Shown piece by piece: positions 39,089-48,733 of a stretch of 64,000 nt of DNA. The stretch spans positions 1,302,001 through 1,366,000 of the forward strand of contig AP017375.1 of the NCBI GenBank assembly GCA_002355455.1. Direction: 5' to 3'. Below the pieces are notes generated by a model that saw only the letters and a program-made list of their open reading frames with translations, searched no databases and had not been told where the DNA came from. Origin of the DNA: Stanieria sp. NIES-3757. GTDB lineage: Bacteria > Cyanobacteriota > Cyanobacteriia > Cyanobacteriales > Xenococcaceae. The number at the start of each line of letters is the position of its first letter. The first letter of the stretch is position 1. The translations under genes were made by a program, and so were the position numbers.

Positions 39089-40846
39089 ATGAATTCCCTA
39101 CTCGAACAGCTTAAAACATCTGTTAGTCAAGCTTTGGTGGCTGCTTTTGGTGAAGAGTTAGCTAATGTCGATCCTTTAGTTGCGGTTGCTAGCAATCCTA
39201 AATTTGGAGACTATCAATCTAATGTAGCTTTACCCTTAGCTAAACAACTGAAACTAGCACCAAGAGCGATCGCAGAAAAAATTATTGCTAACTTAGAAGT
39301 AGATCAAATTTGCCAAAAGCCAGAAATAGCTGGTGCTGGTTTTATTAACTTTACAATTAAACCAAATTATCTTTCTACTCAATTAAGTTTAATTCAAACC
39401 GATCCACGTCTAGGAATCAACCCAGTATCATCACCACAAAAAGTAATTGTAGATTTTTCTAGTCCCAATATTGCCAAAGAAATGCACGTAGGACATTTAC
39501 GTTCTACCATTATCGGTGATGCGATCGCGAATGTGTTAGAATTTCGAGGACATGATGTCTTGCGCCTCAATCATGTTGGCGACTGGGGTACTCAGTTTGG
39601 GATGTTAATTGCTTACCTCAAAGAGGTTTATCCAGAGGCTTTAACGACGGCGGATGTTTTAGATTTAGGGGATTTAGTTAGTTTATATAAAAAAGCTAAA
39701 ATTCGTTTTGATCAAGATGAAGAGTTTAAAGAAACTGCTAGAAATGAAGTAGTTAAATTACAAGCAGGAGATGCTGAAAGTCGTCACGCATGGCAATTAC
39801 TTTGCGAACAATCTCGTCGAGAATTTCAGGTGATTTACGATCTATTAGCTATTAAATTAACCGAGAGAGGAGAATCTTTTTATAATCCTTTTTTAGGAGA
39901 TGTTGTAGTTGAATTAGACAAGCAAGGTTTATTGGAAGAAGATGCAGGTGCAAAATGTGTTTTCTTAGAAGGCTTTACTAATAAAGCAGGTGAACCTTTA
40001 CCTTTAATTGTGCAAAAATCTGATGGTGGTTATAACTATGCAACTACAGATTTGGCTGCACTAAAATATCGCATCAAACAAGATGGTGCAGAGAGAATTA
40101 TTTATGTTACTGATGCGGGACAAAGTAATCATTTTGCAGCAGTATTTCAAGTAGCAAAAAAAGCAGGAATATTACCCGAACAAGTAGAAGTTGTTCATGT
40201 ACCTTTTGGATTGGTTTTAGGAGAAGATGGGAAGAAATTAAAAACTCGTTCGGGTGAAACAATTAAACTAAAAGAATTATTAGATGAGGCAATTATTCAA
40301 GCACGTAATGATTTAGAATCAAGATTGCAAGAAGAGGGCAGAAAAGAAACAGCAGAGTTTATTAATCAAGTTGCTCAAACTGTTGGTATCAGTGCAGTTA
40401 AGTATGCAGATTTGAGTCAAAATCGGGCTACCGATTACAAATTTAGCTATTCAAAAATGTTGTCTCTCCAAGGTAACACTGCACCTTATTTACTTTATGC
40501 TTATGTAAGAGTGCAAGGTATTAGTCGCAAAGGAGAAATTGATTTTGAAAAGCTAGGGACAGATACCAAAATTGTTTTAGCAGAATCAACAGAACTTGTC
40601 TTAGCTAAACATATTTTACAGTTAGGTGAAATAATCCAAGAAGTTGAACGGGAATTATTACCTAATCGTTTGTGTTTATATATCTATGAGCTTAGTCAAA
40701 AGTTCAATCAATTTTATGAATCTTGTCCAATTCTCCAAGTAGAAGAACCTTTGCGTACTTCAAGATTAATTTTAGCTAATTTGACTGCTTGCACTTTAAA
40801 ATTAGGATTATCTTTACTCGGAATTTCTGTAGTTGAAAGAATGTAA
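39089..40846 (+). CDS. argS: arginyl-tRNA synthetase
   Basis: Class I aminoacyl-tRNA synthetase charging tRNA-Arg. The HIGH-type signature is MHVGHLRST, and the KMSK-like loop is degenerate ([13 protein letters not shown]), as is normal for ArgS. The N-terminal tRNA-recognition domain and the C-terminal DALR domain (about 465-585) are present. ATG at 39089 ([16 protein letters not shown]) gives 585 residues; a TTG at 39065 opens the frame but is less likely. Confidence 0.97.
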   Translation: MNSLLEQLKTSVSQALVAAFGEELANVDPLVAVASNPKFGDYQSNVALPLAKQLKLAPRAIAEKIIANLEVDQICQKPEIAGAGFINFTIKPNYLSTQLSLIQTDPRLGINPVSSPQKVIVDFSSPNIAKEMHVGHLRSTIIGDAIANVLEFRGHDVLRLNHVGDWGTQFGMLIAYLKEVYPEALTTADVLDLGDLVSLYKKAKIRFDQDEEFKETARNEVVKLQAGDAESRHAWQLLCEQSRREFQVIYDLLAIKLTERGESFYNPFLGDVVVELDKQGLLEEDAGAKCVFLEGFTNKAGEPLPLIVQKSDGGYNYATTDLAALKYRIKQDGAERIIYVTDAGQSNHFAAVFQVAKKAGILPEQVEVVHVPFGLVLGEDGKKLKTRSGETIKLKELLDEAIIQARNDLESRLQEEGRKETAEFINQVAQTVGISAVKYADLSQNRATDYKFSYSKMLSLQGNTAPYLLYAYVRVQGISRKGEIDFEKLGTDTKIVLAESTELVLAKHILQLGEIIQEVERELLPNRLCLYIYELSQKFNQFYESCPILQVEEPLRTSRLILANLTACTLKLGLSLLGISVVERM

Positions 40847-40918
40847 TATTTAACTGAGAAATTATTCTCTATTTAACTAGGACGACCAAATAAGATTAAG
40901 ACGAAAAAATTAGCAAAA

Positions 40919-40938
40919 GGGCGAATACCTATTCGCCC
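40919..40938. repeat. palindrome of the GGGC-family
   Basis: GGGCGAAT and ATTCGCCC arms with four intervening bases, followed by CTAC, lie between the convergent argS and DUF2288 genes. Related palindromes occur at 44495, 45156 and 46674. Confidence 0.7.
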
Positions 40939-40950
40939 CTACAATTTAAT

Positions 40951-41241
40951 CTAAATCTTTTCTTGAATCACCACAAAAGGCTGAATAATTAAAGTTAAAA
41001 ATTGTTTATCAGGTTCACCATTCCAGTTGGTTAATTGTTCTGAAGATGGTTTAGAAATTAATTGTTGTTCGATCCAATTACTAACAGCAATCGAATTATC
41101 TTGCGCGATCGCCGTTCCAACATCGAGAATATCTAATTCTTTTTTGACAACAATTACGACATCTCTTTTAGCATGGGGTAATAAATCTTGCCAATTAATT
41201 TCTGCTAAATCATCGTTTAATCTATCTTTAATTTCTTGCAT
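40951..41241 (-). CDS. DUF2288 protein
   Basis: A 96-residue protein of unknown function. It has the family-like sequence EINWQDLLPHAKRDVVIVVKKELDILDVGTAIAQDN and a C-terminal LTNWNGEPDKQFLTLIIQPFV. No membrane segment or signal. It is convergent with argS and separated from it by a palindromic repeat. Confidence 0.85.
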   Translation of the reverse strand: MQEIKDRLNDDLAEINWQDLLPHAKRDVVIVVKKELDILDVGTAIAQDNSIAVSNWIEQQLISKPSSEQLTNWNGEPDKQFLTLIIQPFVVIQEKI

Positions 41242-41547
41242 TTGTCATAGAGTTTTACTAAACTTCTCAGTAGTGTGATTGATCCTAAAACTAAATCAGA
41301 TAATTTACAAGTTATGCTCTTTTAAAAAGTTTTTCTTTTATAAGTTACGCAAAGACGCAGAGGCACGGAGAGTACAGATATTTTATTGATTTGCTCTGTT
41401 TATTTGTAGAAAGAAGAAGATAATATTTTTCACAAATCAACACTAAATCAAAAAATTTTGGTAATGGATAATAAGTGAAAAGGAAATTATTGAGTAGTTT
41501 TTAAATCGAATTTATTGCATTAGTTTTATTAGCCAATAATTACCTAA
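41242..41547. other. intergenic stretch with a low-complexity repeat
   Basis: No gene seen. At 41347-41372 an ACGCAAAGACGCAGAGGCACGG-like purine/GC repeat occurs, a type of sequence frequently dispersed in cyanobacterial intergenic DNA. Confidence 0.5.
41347..41372 (+). repeat. ACGCAAAG-type dispersed repeat
   Basis: Three loosely repeated octamers (ACGCAAAG, ACGCAGAG, GCACGGAG) in tandem. It is the only copy I saw in this window. Confidence 0.5.
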
Positions 41548-41805
41548 CTATTGTTTGAGAGTAGTGAATACTTCTGACAGGGATACATCATAATTTCGAT
41601 TTTGGATATCTGTAACCAAACGATATACTTCAAAATTAATTCTATTATCGCGATTAATTAGAGAAAATTTGCTATTAGGAAGATTATTTAATTTTATTAT
41701 TTCTTCTTTGGCTACTTTTCCTGTCAGCGGGGCTTTTCTCTTGTGTCTAAGGAGTAAAAACTTAAGTTCTTTATGATTGATTACTAAGTCGTTAAAGTTT
41801 TTCAT
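41548..41805 (-). CDS. hypothetical protein, 85 residues
   Basis: A basic 85-residue protein (MKNFNDLVINHKELKFLLLR, then HKRKAPLTGKVAKEEIIKL). No domain recognised, and no strong ribosome binding site. It lies downstream of panB on the same strand, 66 bases away. It may be a real small gene or a chance frame. Confidence 0.4.
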   Translation of the reverse strand: MKNFNDLVINHKELKFLLLRHKRKAPLTGKVAKEEIIKLNNLPNSKFSLINRDNRINFEVYRLVTDIQNRNYDVSLSEVFTTLKQ

Positions 41806-41871
41806 TCGAGTAGTAAAAGCAGTACCATCTATTTGTAAAAATAGAAAGCATAGTTTGTTTTAATGCCTGCT

Positions 41872-42648
41872 TTACTCAGGAAAACGATGCTCTTGAACAT
41901 CTGTAGCAAAATCTTTGACTGAATTAGTAATAACTTGCCTTAAATTAAGATAAGACTTAGCAAAAGGTGGTAAACGATCTGATAAACCCAACAAATCCGC
42001 CGTAACCAATACTTGTCCGTCGCATTTTACACCAGCACCAATGCCAATTGTAGGAATAGTAAGTTCTGCTGTAATTGTTGCTGCCAATTCAGAAGGAATA
42101 TGTTCTAAAATAATCGCAAAAGCTCCTGCTCTTTCTAAAGCGATCGCTTCATCAATAATTCGATTAGCTTCTTCAACAGTTTTTCCTTGCTGTTGATAAC
42201 CCAGGCGACGAACAGATTGAGGAGTCAAACCAACGTGTCCCATCACGGGAATACCGATCGCAGTCAGTTCAGCTACAGTATTAACAATACGAGGACTTCC
42301 CCCTTCGATTTTAACCCCATTGATTCCTGCTTCTTTTAAAACCCTTCCCGCCGAATGAATGGCTTGAGAAACACTTTCCTGATAACTTAAAAACGGCAAA
42401 TCGCAGACAACTAAAGCTCTTCTTACGCCTCGACTCACTGCTTTGGCATGATGAATCATTTCCTCAAGACTAACAGGTAAAGTCGTGCTATGTCCCAAAG
42501 CTACCATAGCCAAAGAATCACCTACCAGAATCAAATCTATTCCTGCTTCATCTAAAACTTTAGCAAGCAGATAATCCCAAGCAGTCAGACTAACAATAGC
42601 ACGCCCTTGTTGTTTCCATTTCTGGAGTTGTTGAATTGTAATAGCCAT
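41872..42648 (-). CDS. panB: 3-methyl-2-oxobutanoate hydroxymethyltransferase
   Basis: Catalyses the first committed step of pantothenate synthesis. The 258-residue protein has the family motifs [31 protein letters not shown], the Mg-ligand Asp/Glu regions ([17 protein letters not shown]), [11 protein letters not shown] and IPTIGIGAG. The length is standard. It is divergent from gatD-like with about 92 bases between starts. Confidence 0.97.
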   Translation of the reverse strand: MAITIQQLQKWKQQGRAIVSLTAWDYLLAKVLDEAGIDLILVGDSLAMVALGHSTTLPVSLEEMIHHAKAVSRGVRRALVVCDLPFLSYQESVSQAIHSAGRVLKEAGINGVKIEGGSPRIVNTVAELTAIGIPVMGHVGLTPQSVRRLGYQQQGKTVEEANRIIDEAIALERAGAFAIILEHIPSELAATITAELTIPTIGIGAGVKCDGQVLVTADLLGLSDRLPPFAKSYLNLRQVITNSVKDFATDVQEHRFPE

Positions 42649-42740
42649 ATAAAAAGATAAGTCTGGTAACTGATATTTTGTTAGCTACATTTTGATTGTA
42701 GAGGTTAAACTAAATTCTTGATTTGTGGGAATTTGGGTAA

Positions 42741-43538
42741 ATGATGGAATTGACAATTGGCTGGCTTTATCCTAACTTGATGAGTACCTATGGCGATCGC
42801 GGTAATGTAATTTGTTTGCAACGGCGTTGTCAATGGCGAGGTATCCAAGCAAAGATTTTACCTCTAGATCGTCAAACAGATGCAGAGCAATTTAAACAAG
42901 TAGATATCATTGTTGGTGGAGGAGCGCAAGATCGTCAACAAGAAATTGTTATGCGCGACTTAAAAGGAAAAAAAGCCGAAGCTCTAAGAGCTAAACTAGA
43001 AACTGGTACACCTGGAGTATTTACTTGTGGTTCGCCTCAACTGTTGGGACATTATTACGAACCAGCTTTGGGACAAAAAATAGAAGGTTTAGGATTATTA
43101 GATTTAGTTAGTAAACACCCTGGCATTGATGCTAAACGTTGTATTGGCAATGTAGTGTTTGAAATTACCGCTTCTCCCTTAGCAGAAGAATTAAAAGCCA
43201 GCTTAGGTACTCAACCATTAGTGATTGGTTTTGAAAACCACGGCGGAAGAACTTATTTAAATAATGTTGCTCCATTAGGAAAAGTAATCAAAGGTTATGG
43301 TAATAATGGAGAAGATGGTACAGAAGGAGCATTTTACCGCAACGCGATCGCTACCTATTCTCATGGCCCATTGTTACCCAAAAATCCTTTTCTGGCTGAT
43401 TGGTTAATTAAAACTTCCTTGCAACAAAAATATCAACAAGAAATTTTCTTAACTAAACTTCAAGACAACCTAGCTGTTGCAGCCCGTAAAGCAATGTTGC
43501 AACGTCTAGATTTATCTAACATCAATGCAACAATTTAG
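42741..43538 (+). CDS. gatD: GatD-type glutamine amidotransferase (lipid II isoglutaminyl synthase subunit)
   Basis: A 265-residue class I glutamine amidotransferase-like protein of the CobB/CobQ group. The catalytic Cys96 lies in VFTCGSPQLLGHYY and the catalytic His208 in YSHGPLLPKNP. GDRGNVICLQRR and GGGAQDRQQ are GatD features. In firmicutes GatD works with MurT to amidate lipid II; cyanobacteria often carry both, but no MurT gene is adjacent here. The exact substrate is inferred. Confidence 0.8.
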   Translation: MMELTIGWLYPNLMSTYGDRGNVICLQRRCQWRGIQAKILPLDRQTDAEQFKQVDIIVGGGAQDRQQEIVMRDLKGKKAEALRAKLETGTPGVFTCGSPQLLGHYYEPALGQKIEGLGLLDLVSKHPGIDAKRCIGNVVFEITASPLAEELKASLGTQPLVIGFENHGGRTYLNNVAPLGKVIKGYGNNGEDGTEGAFYRNAIATYSHGPLLPKNPFLADWLIKTSLQQKYQQEIFLTKLQDNLAVAARKAMLQRLDLSNINATI

Positions 43539-43649
43539 TTGATTGTTATAAATCTTTGCCATCGTTGCGTGCAATGCAACGCAATTTGTCTTAAGATTGG
43601 CAATTATTAACCATGCAATGCAATTAAACAAAAAGTTGCAACCAGAATC

Positions 43650-44477
43650 ATGACTGGAAGAGTATTAGATAATAGTTCTGCTGGCATTCTGATTTTAATT
43701 ATTCCCGTCGCCTTCGTGGTGCTGGTTTTGTATAAGTTTTGGCTAGTTCTATTAATCTTAGCCTTATTAATTGTTGCTTGGAAAGCTTGGCAAAATTATC
43801 AGTGGGACAAATGGTCTGAAGAAGTTAACCCTTATTTTAATCAATTAGTTAGGGATAACAAAGGTTATTTGACCCCCTTAGATTTGTCCTTAGTAGCCAA
43901 TCTTACTTCAAGAAGTGCAAAAGTTTTCCTCGAACGCAAAGCCGATGAATACGGTGTTGCTCCCAAACAAGTCCAAGATAAAGGTGTAGTTTACTATTTT
44001 CCTACAGCTAGTGCGCTTGGTCGAATTTTTGACGACAGCGAACCTTTGGGTGATTTTGATGATGAAGAGGAAGAAACTTTAACTACACCTCAATTAGTTA
44101 GTGCTGTATCTGCTAGTAAACCACCAAGTAAATCTCTCTTTCGAGAATTAGCAGAACAAAAAGCCAAACAAGAACAAAACCAAACTACTACTCAAATAGA
44201 ACTAGAACCATCTACTTCTGCTGAATCAACCCAGGTAGATGCTCCTATGCCAGCAGCAACTGCAACCGAACCCCAAGATTCAGCAACCATCACAGAACAA
44301 TCTAGCTTAAGTTTATCTCAAGCCGATTTATCTGATCGTTTAGAAGTTCACTCTAGCACCGTCGGCAGGCGCAAAAGTCAACCTGACTTTCCTGAATGGA
44401 GTCAAAGTCGAGATCCTGAAGGAGTTGCTTGGCGATATTTAGAAGAAGAACAAATATTTGTTCCGCTAGAAACTTAG
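43650..44477 (+). CDS. conserved cyanobacterial membrane protein with acidic C-terminus
   Basis: A 275-residue protein. Two hydrophobic helices (about 12-30, 31-47) are followed by a globular domain (about 55-130) with SARSAKVFLERKADEYGV and YYFPTASALGRIF, and then a long Ser/Thr/Glu-rich region. No enzymatic motif is visible. It follows the gatD-like gene by 111 bases on the same strand. Confidence 0.7.
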   Translation: MTGRVLDNSSAGILILIIPVAFVVLVLYKFWLVLLILALLIVAWKAWQNYQWDKWSEEVNPYFNQLVRDNKGYLTPLDLSLVANLTSRSAKVFLERKADEYGVAPKQVQDKGVVYYFPTASALGRIFDDSEPLGDFDDEEEETLTTPQLVSAVSASKPPSKSLFRELAEQKAKQEQNQTTTQIELEPSTSAESTQVDAPMPAATATEPQDSATITEQSSLSLSQADLSDRLEVHSSTVGRRKSQPDFPEWSQSRDPEGVAWRYLEEEQIFVPLET

Positions 44478-44494
44478 TAAATCGAAGACTATTA

Positions 44495-44513
44495 GGGCGT
44501 AGCATGCTACGTC
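44495..44513. repeat. palindrome of the GGGC-family
   Basis: Centred on AGCATGCT with CGTAG/CTACG arms and GG/CC ends; it lies between the convergent 275-residue protein gene and the DUF3593 gene. Confidence 0.6.
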
Positions 44514-44522
44514 CATATCTAT

Positions 44523-44822
44523 TTATTTATTTGTTATTTGCTGTTGTCGGTTGATAATCGCCTGACGAAAACCCAACACAACCAAAATATTAGAAAGGGT
44601 TAAAAATAATTCCGCACTACCATGTAACCAATCAACATTAGCTAAAGCTTTGCCGTAATGAACCTTAGCATAAATCCCAGCAGGAATTGTGACTGCCACA
44701 AATACGAGCAACATATAAAAGCCAATTAAAGCTAAACGAGGAGTTTTTTGCGATCGCGTCAGAAACCAAAGAAAACCAAGATAAGGAAACAGCGACAGAG
44801 CAAATAAACTATCTTTATTCAT
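44523..44822 (-). CDS. DUF3593 membrane protein
   Basis: A 99-residue membrane protein with three hydrophobic helices (about 5-22, 30-50, 66-85). The sequence DSLFALSLFPYLGFLWFL fits DUF3593, found in cyanobacteria and chloroplasts. It is three bases downstream of the DUF2499 gene, so the two surely share a transcript. Function unknown. Confidence 0.8.
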   Translation of the reverse strand: MNKDSLFALSLFPYLGFLWFLTRSQKTPRLALIGFYMLLVFVAVTIPAGIYAKVHYGKALANVDWLHGSAELFLTLSNILVVLGFRQAIINRQQQITNK

Positions 44823-44825
44823 TGA

Positions 44826-45128
44826 TTATTGTTTTTGTAAAGAAGAACGCCAAATCCACCAAGCAGCTAGACACAGAGTACAGTTTCCGATCACTGTTGT
44901 GCTTGCTTGCAGAGTTACTAACCATTCAAATGATGGTAAATTATCAAAGAAATGCCAAGTACAAGCAGACATCGCACTAATTAAGGCGGGTAACATGGCA
45001 AATGATAAACCATACCAATATTTTTCTCCTGTAATCTCTCCGTATCGCCAAATGAACCAAATTGCTGCGATCCATTCGATGACGCTAGAGACATGAACCA
45101 TCCAAGTAGGAATTGAAAGAGCGTGCAT
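44826..45128 (-). CDS. DUF2499 (Ycf49-like) membrane protein
   Basis: A 100-residue protein with three hydrophobic helices and the family start MHALSIPTWMVHVSSVIEWI and the motif SACTWHFFDN. Ycf49-type proteins occur in cyanobacteria and in plastids; function unknown. The pair of tightly linked DUF2499/DUF3593 genes suggests a heteromeric membrane complex. Confidence 0.85.
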   Translation of the reverse strand: MHALSIPTWMVHVSSVIEWIAAIWFIWRYGEITGEKYWYGLSFAMLPALISAMSACTWHFFDNLPSFEWLVTLQASTTVIGNCTLCLAAWWIWRSSLQKQ

Positions 45129-45155
45129 TTTTCAGTTACCAGTTATTAGTTATCA

Positions 45156-45184
45156 GTAGGGGCAAGGTACTGCCTTGCCCCTAC
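45156..45184. repeat. GTAGGGGC...GCCCCTAC palindrome
   Basis: Twelve-base perfect arms (GTAGGGGCAAGG and its complement) with a five-base centre. It is the clearest member of the dispersed palindrome family and is flanked by CAGTTA(C/T) heptamers. Confidence 0.85.
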
Positions 45185-45281
45185 ACCAGTTATCAGTTTG
45201 ATGGCTAGAGGAGCTTCGATATTTAATAATACTAGTTCGCTCCTTTTCTCCCTCTCTCCCCCTCTCTCATCCTTTACTCCA

Positions 45282-46286
45282 TTATTTGCCACTGCGATCG
45301 CTTCGCGCCTCGGCTTCGCCGAGATCGCAATATTGTTCTAACCATTGAATTACTTGTTTTCCCAAGTTTACATTGTTGAGGCGGTCTATTTCTCTAATTC
45401 CTGTGGGACTTGTAACATTTACTTCGGTAAGATAACCACCAATTACATCAATACCGACAAAATACAAACCATCTGCCCGTAGTTTAGGGGCAATAATTTT
45501 ACAGATTTCTTGTTCTCTTTCTGTAATCTCTGTTTGAGCAACTCTACCACCTACTGCCATGTTGCCTCGAAATTCATTACCAGTTGGAATCCGATTGACT
45601 GCCCCAATTGGTTCACCATCGAGTAAGATAATCCTTTTATCTCCTTGTTTGGCTGCTGGTAAATACTCCTGTACCATCACAGGTTCTCTTCCCTGTTTGG
45701 TACTAATTTCAACCAAAGAGTTAAAATTGCGATCGCCTGCTTCTAAGAATAAAATTCCTTCTCCTGCTTTGCCTCCCAAAGGTTTTAAAACTGCTCTCTG
45801 TTTGGTTTCCAAAAATTTGGCAATCACAGATTTATCCTGACTGACAATGGTTTCAGGAATTACTGTGGGAAATTGTAGAGCATACATTTTTTCATTAGCT
45901 GTTCTTAAACCGTGATGAGAATTAATCACCAGCGTTTTGTTGGGATCGATTAAGTCCAAAATATACGTAGCATACAAATAAGGAATCGTTACGGGCGGAT
46001 CGGTACGCATAAACACTGCATCCATCTCTTCTAAGCAAGTCAGCAGGCGATTTCCTACTTGATACCAATCCCGATCTACTTGCCACAATCCATCAACTAA
46101 TTTAACTGGTTTTAATTCTAATAAAGAAAGTCTTGCCCAAGCTTTCCCCTCAATAATCGATAAGCTATCCGCTTGAGTAATCCAAACCTGATGACCTAAA
46201 ATTTGGGCTGCCTCCATAATAGCGACGCTGGTATCGTGTCCAGGATCGAGTTTCGAGATGGGGTCAATAATAAATGCTAATTTCAC
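45282..46286 (-). CDS. gshB: glutathione synthetase, with a repeat-derived C-terminus
   Basis: ATP-grasp ligase joining gamma-glutamylcysteine and glycine. The 334-residue protein has FIIDPISKLDPGHDTSVAIMEAA at the start, the ATP-grasp loop KPLGGKAGEGILFLE, RIILLDGEPIGAVNRIP and the metal-site TEVNVTSPTGIREID. The final about 14 residues (DLGEAEARSDRSGK) are encoded by a HIP1-containing palindromic element at 45293-45329 and do not look like the family tail. It lies 16 bases downstream of grxC, forming a glutathione/glutaredoxin operon. Confidence 0.96.
   Translation of the reverse strand: MKLAFIIDPISKLDPGHDTSVAIMEAAQILGHQVWITQADSLSIIEGKAWARLSLLELKPVKLVDGLWQVDRDWYQVGNRLLTCLEEMDAVFMRTDPPVTIPYLYATYILDLIDPNKTLVINSHHGLRTANEKMYALQFPTVIPETIVSQDKSVIAKFLETKQRAVLKPLGGKAGEGILFLEAGDRNFNSLVEISTKQGREPVMVQEYLPAAKQGDKRIILLDGEPIGAVNRIPTGNEFRGNMAVGGRVAQTEITEREQEICKIIAPKLRADGLYFVGIDVIGGYLTEVNVTSPTGIREIDRLNNVNLGKQVIQWLEQYCDLGEAEARSDRSGK
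45293..45329. repeat. HIP1-flanked palindrome inside the gshB 3' end
   Basis: GCGATCGC lies at one end and GATCGC at the other, with a CTCGGC-TTC-GCCGAG hairpin in between. This composition is far richer in GC than the surrounding gene, and the element encodes the odd C-terminus of glutathione synthetase. Confidence 0.75.
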
Positions 46287-46302
46287 GCCCTATTTCCTTT
46301 TT

Positions 46303-46572
46303 TTATGCTGCACTGCCTTCAAGCAGAGGATCTAATTCACCTTGACTTTCTAAGTCATAAAGATCGTCACAACCACCAACATGGCGATCGTCTATAAAAA
46401 TTTGAGGCAAGCTTCTTCTACCCGACGCTCGTTGCGCCATCTTAGCTCTGGCATCTTCGTCACCATCAATACAATATTCGGTATACTCAACTCCTTTACG
46501 ATCCAATAAGGCTTTAGCACGTATACAAAAAGGACATCGACTCCAAGTGTAAATTTCTACTGTTGCTGTCAT
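46303..46572 (-). CDS. grxC: glutaredoxin 3
   Basis: An 89-residue dithiol glutaredoxin with active site Cys13-Pro-Phe-Cys16, the cis-Pro segment GRRSLPQIFIDDRHVGG and C-terminal acidic tail. It uses glutathione to reduce disulfides and sits directly upstream of gshB in the same operon, which fits its dependence on glutathione. Confidence 0.96.
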   Translation of the reverse strand: MTATVEIYTWSRCPFCIRAKALLDRKGVEYTEYCIDGDEDARAKMAQRASGRRSLPQIFIDDRHVGGCDDLYDLESQGELDPLLEGSAA

Positions 46573-46673
46573 AGTGAGTTTGAGTGTTAAGTAATGTTAC
46601 TTTAATCTTTATACCGCATTTATTTTAAACATTGTTAATAGTTGATTGTTGATCGGCGGATAAGTAATTGTAA

Positions 46674-46693
46674 AGACGCGATATATCGCGTCT
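46674..46693. repeat. AGACGCG palindrome
   Basis: AGACGCGATATATCGCGTCT is a perfect 20-base palindrome followed by CTAC, located between grxC and cysK. It resembles the other three palindromes in position and in the trailing CTAC, although its core differs. Confidence 0.7.
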
Positions 46694-46702
46694 CTACTAG
46701 CT

Positions 46703-47665
46703 TTAAACTTGTAGTACTGATTTTTCTTCCTCTAAATCTTGAAATAAAGGTGTACTGAGATAACGTTCGCCAAAACTAGGTTGAATCATCACAATCAGCT
46801 TGCCAGCATTTTCAGGGCGTTTAGCTACTTTGATTGCTGCATAAAGGGCAGCGCCAGAGGAAATACCTGACAAAATTCCTTCTTCTCTGGCTAAACGACG
46901 ACTATAGTGAAAAGCTTCTTCATTGGTAGTCGTAATTACTTCATCAATTAAATCTAAATTAAGAACTTCAGGTACAAAACCTGCCCCAATTCCCTGAATT
47001 TTATGAGAACCAGCATTACCACCAGAAAGCACAGGGCTACCAGTTGGTTCAACTGCGATCGCTTTAAATTCTGGTTTTCTTGCTTTGATTACTTCTGCTA
47101 CTCCTGTAATTGTTCCGCCTGTACCTACTCCAGCAATGAGAATATCAACTTCTCCGTCAGTGTCTGTCCAAATTTCTTCAGCAGTAGTCAAGCGGTGAAT
47201 TTCTGGATTGGCTGGATTATTAAATTGTTGCAGCATATAAGCATTGGGGATACTATCTACTAATTCTGCTGCTTTGCTAATCGCTCCTTTCATACCTTCT
47301 TTAGCGGGCGTTAATTCTAATTTTGCCCCGTATCCTTTAAGCATTAGTCTTCTTTCTAAACTCATACTTTCGGGCATAGTTAAAATTAATTGATATCCTT
47401 TAGCTGCTGCTGCCATTGCCAAAGCAATTCCAGTGTTACCTGAAGTTGGTTCAACTAAAATTGTACGACCAGGAAAGATCAAGCCTGCTTTTTCGGCAGC
47501 ATTAATCATGTTAACTCCGATACGGTCTTTTACCGAAGCTGCGGGATTCATGCTTTCTAATTTAACGACGATTTGCGCCAAACAGCCTTCACTAAAAGGA
47601 ATTCTATTTAAGCGTACCAGAGGAGTACGACCGACTAGTTCAGTAATATTGTTAGCAATACGCAT
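46703..47665 (-). CDS. cysK: cysteine synthase A
   Basis: PLP-dependent O-acetylserine sulfhydrylase. The lysine is in [11 protein letters not shown], the substrate loop in [12 protein letters not shown], the PLP-phosphate loop in [11 protein letters not shown], and the C-terminal [10 protein letters not shown] is also conserved. ATG at 47665 ([17 protein letters not shown]) gives 320 residues, the normal start; the ORF extends upstream to 47716 without a family-like sequence. Confidence 0.97.
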   Translation of the reverse strand: MRIANNITELVGRTPLVRLNRIPFSEGCLAQIVVKLESMNPAASVKDRIGVNMINAAEKAGLIFPGRTILVEPTSGNTGIALAMAAAAKGYQLILTMPESMSLERRLMLKGYGAKLELTPAKEGMKGAISKAAELVDSIPNAYMLQQFNNPANPEIHRLTTAEEIWTDTDGEVDILIAGVGTGGTITGVAEVIKARKPEFKAIAVEPTGSPVLSGGNAGSHKIQGIGAGFVPEVLNLDLIDEVITTTNEEAFHYSRRLAREEGILSGISSGAALYAAIKVAKRPENAGKLIVMIQPSFGERYLSTPLFQDLEEEKSVLQV

Positions 47666-48194
47666 ATCAAAATTTATGTGATTGTTTGTGAAAAAAGACT
47701 GTACCTTATTTTTCATTATTTAACGCTTGATTACCATTTAATTCAAATTTCTTGCTTGATTTTAAAATTGATGTTGTTCTGTAAATTAGTCAAAAAATAC
47801 CATATTTATCACAATAGCCTGACAAAATAGAATTATGTTCTTGAAATTGAGTTGAAAATAATTTTGGTAATTGCTATTAAAAAGCTTTTAAAATAAGCGA
47901 ATTAATCAAAAAATTTTATTAATTAAAACTAATTAAACAAGTAAAAGAATAGGAAGTCCAAAATGGGCAGAAAACTACAATTATTTTTGCTTTTCATCAA
48001 AGATGATGAATCCTTAGTTGTAGAGGAAAAAATTATTAAAGCAACTGAAACCGATTAGAGAACCAAAAGCGATCGCATTTACTCAAATTTTGCGTATCTC
48101 AACAGAAGATGTGGTATTTTTGCAACATCCAAACTTCAAATCAGGCGATCGCTATTATTGAAGAATTTCAACCTGAAGCTAAAATTGTAATTTT
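47666..48194. other. intergenic stretch with possible gene remnant
   Basis: No intact gene. From about 47964 to 48199 the plus strand shows broken coding-like pieces: a short frame MGRKLQLFLLFIKDDES, then EPKAIAFTQILRISTEDVVF in another frame, then AIAIIEEFQPEAKIVIF in a third. These may be relics of one small gene. The family is not recognised. Confidence 0.3.
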
Positions 48195-48542
48195 TTAGTC
48201 CTTTCGAGAATTATTCAGGAAGAACTTATAGCCCAAATATAATAAACCTGCCAAGATAGCAATACTTACCAAAGAACTAATCAGGCGTAGAAAAGTGTTG
48301 AGAATAGAAAAACCAACTAAGACTCCTACTACACCTACTGCTATTCTGCCTTCAGAAGATAGATTATTAAACCAGTCTTTGGCGAGATTAAGCCATTTTT
48401 CCAATGATTGAGAGCGATCAATTTCTACGTGAGGACGAACCGTTTCAGTGGTTTCTCGACGGGTATCAGATTCACTATAATTAATTTCGGCTTCTATTTC
48501 TTCTATACGGCGTTGCCAATCTTGATTGTTTGAGGAACTCAT
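48195..48542 (-). CDS. small conserved membrane protein
   Basis: A 115-residue protein: an acidic N-terminus (about 1-45), an amphipathic stretch KWLNLAKDWFNNLSSEG, and a hydrophobic C-terminal half with two adjacent helices (about 67-105). Length and layout resemble cyanobacterial thylakoid-curvature/CAAD-type small membrane proteins, but the CAAD signature is not matched, so function is unknown. It is divergent from dnaG. Confidence 0.7.
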   Translation of the reverse strand: MSSSNNQDWQRRIEEIEAEINYSESDTRRETTETVRPHVEIDRSQSLEKWLNLAKDWFNNLSSEGRIAVGVVGVLVGFSILNTFLRLISSLVSIAILAGLLYLGYKFFLNNSRKD

Positions 48543-48733
48543 AGTCAGTTTGTTGCGAGTTGATTGATAAAAGAAGACGATATTTATATCATAGATGATT
48601 GTCTTAACCAGATTAGTATTTAAACTTATTCTAAGTTTTGAATAGATTTAATAAACAAGCGATCGCTTATGCTAGAAATACTACTCTAAAAAACTAGTTC
48701 AACTTTCAAAACAGTGTCAAAATATACTTTGTA

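Noticed and set aside
40919-40938. Palindrome read as a terminator
   Set aside because: No T-run follows on either strand and similar palindromes recur elsewhere, so it is treated as a dispersed repeat.
46303-46572. Selenocysteine or unusual redox motif in grxC
   Set aside because: The active site is a normal CPFC and no in-frame TGA occurs.
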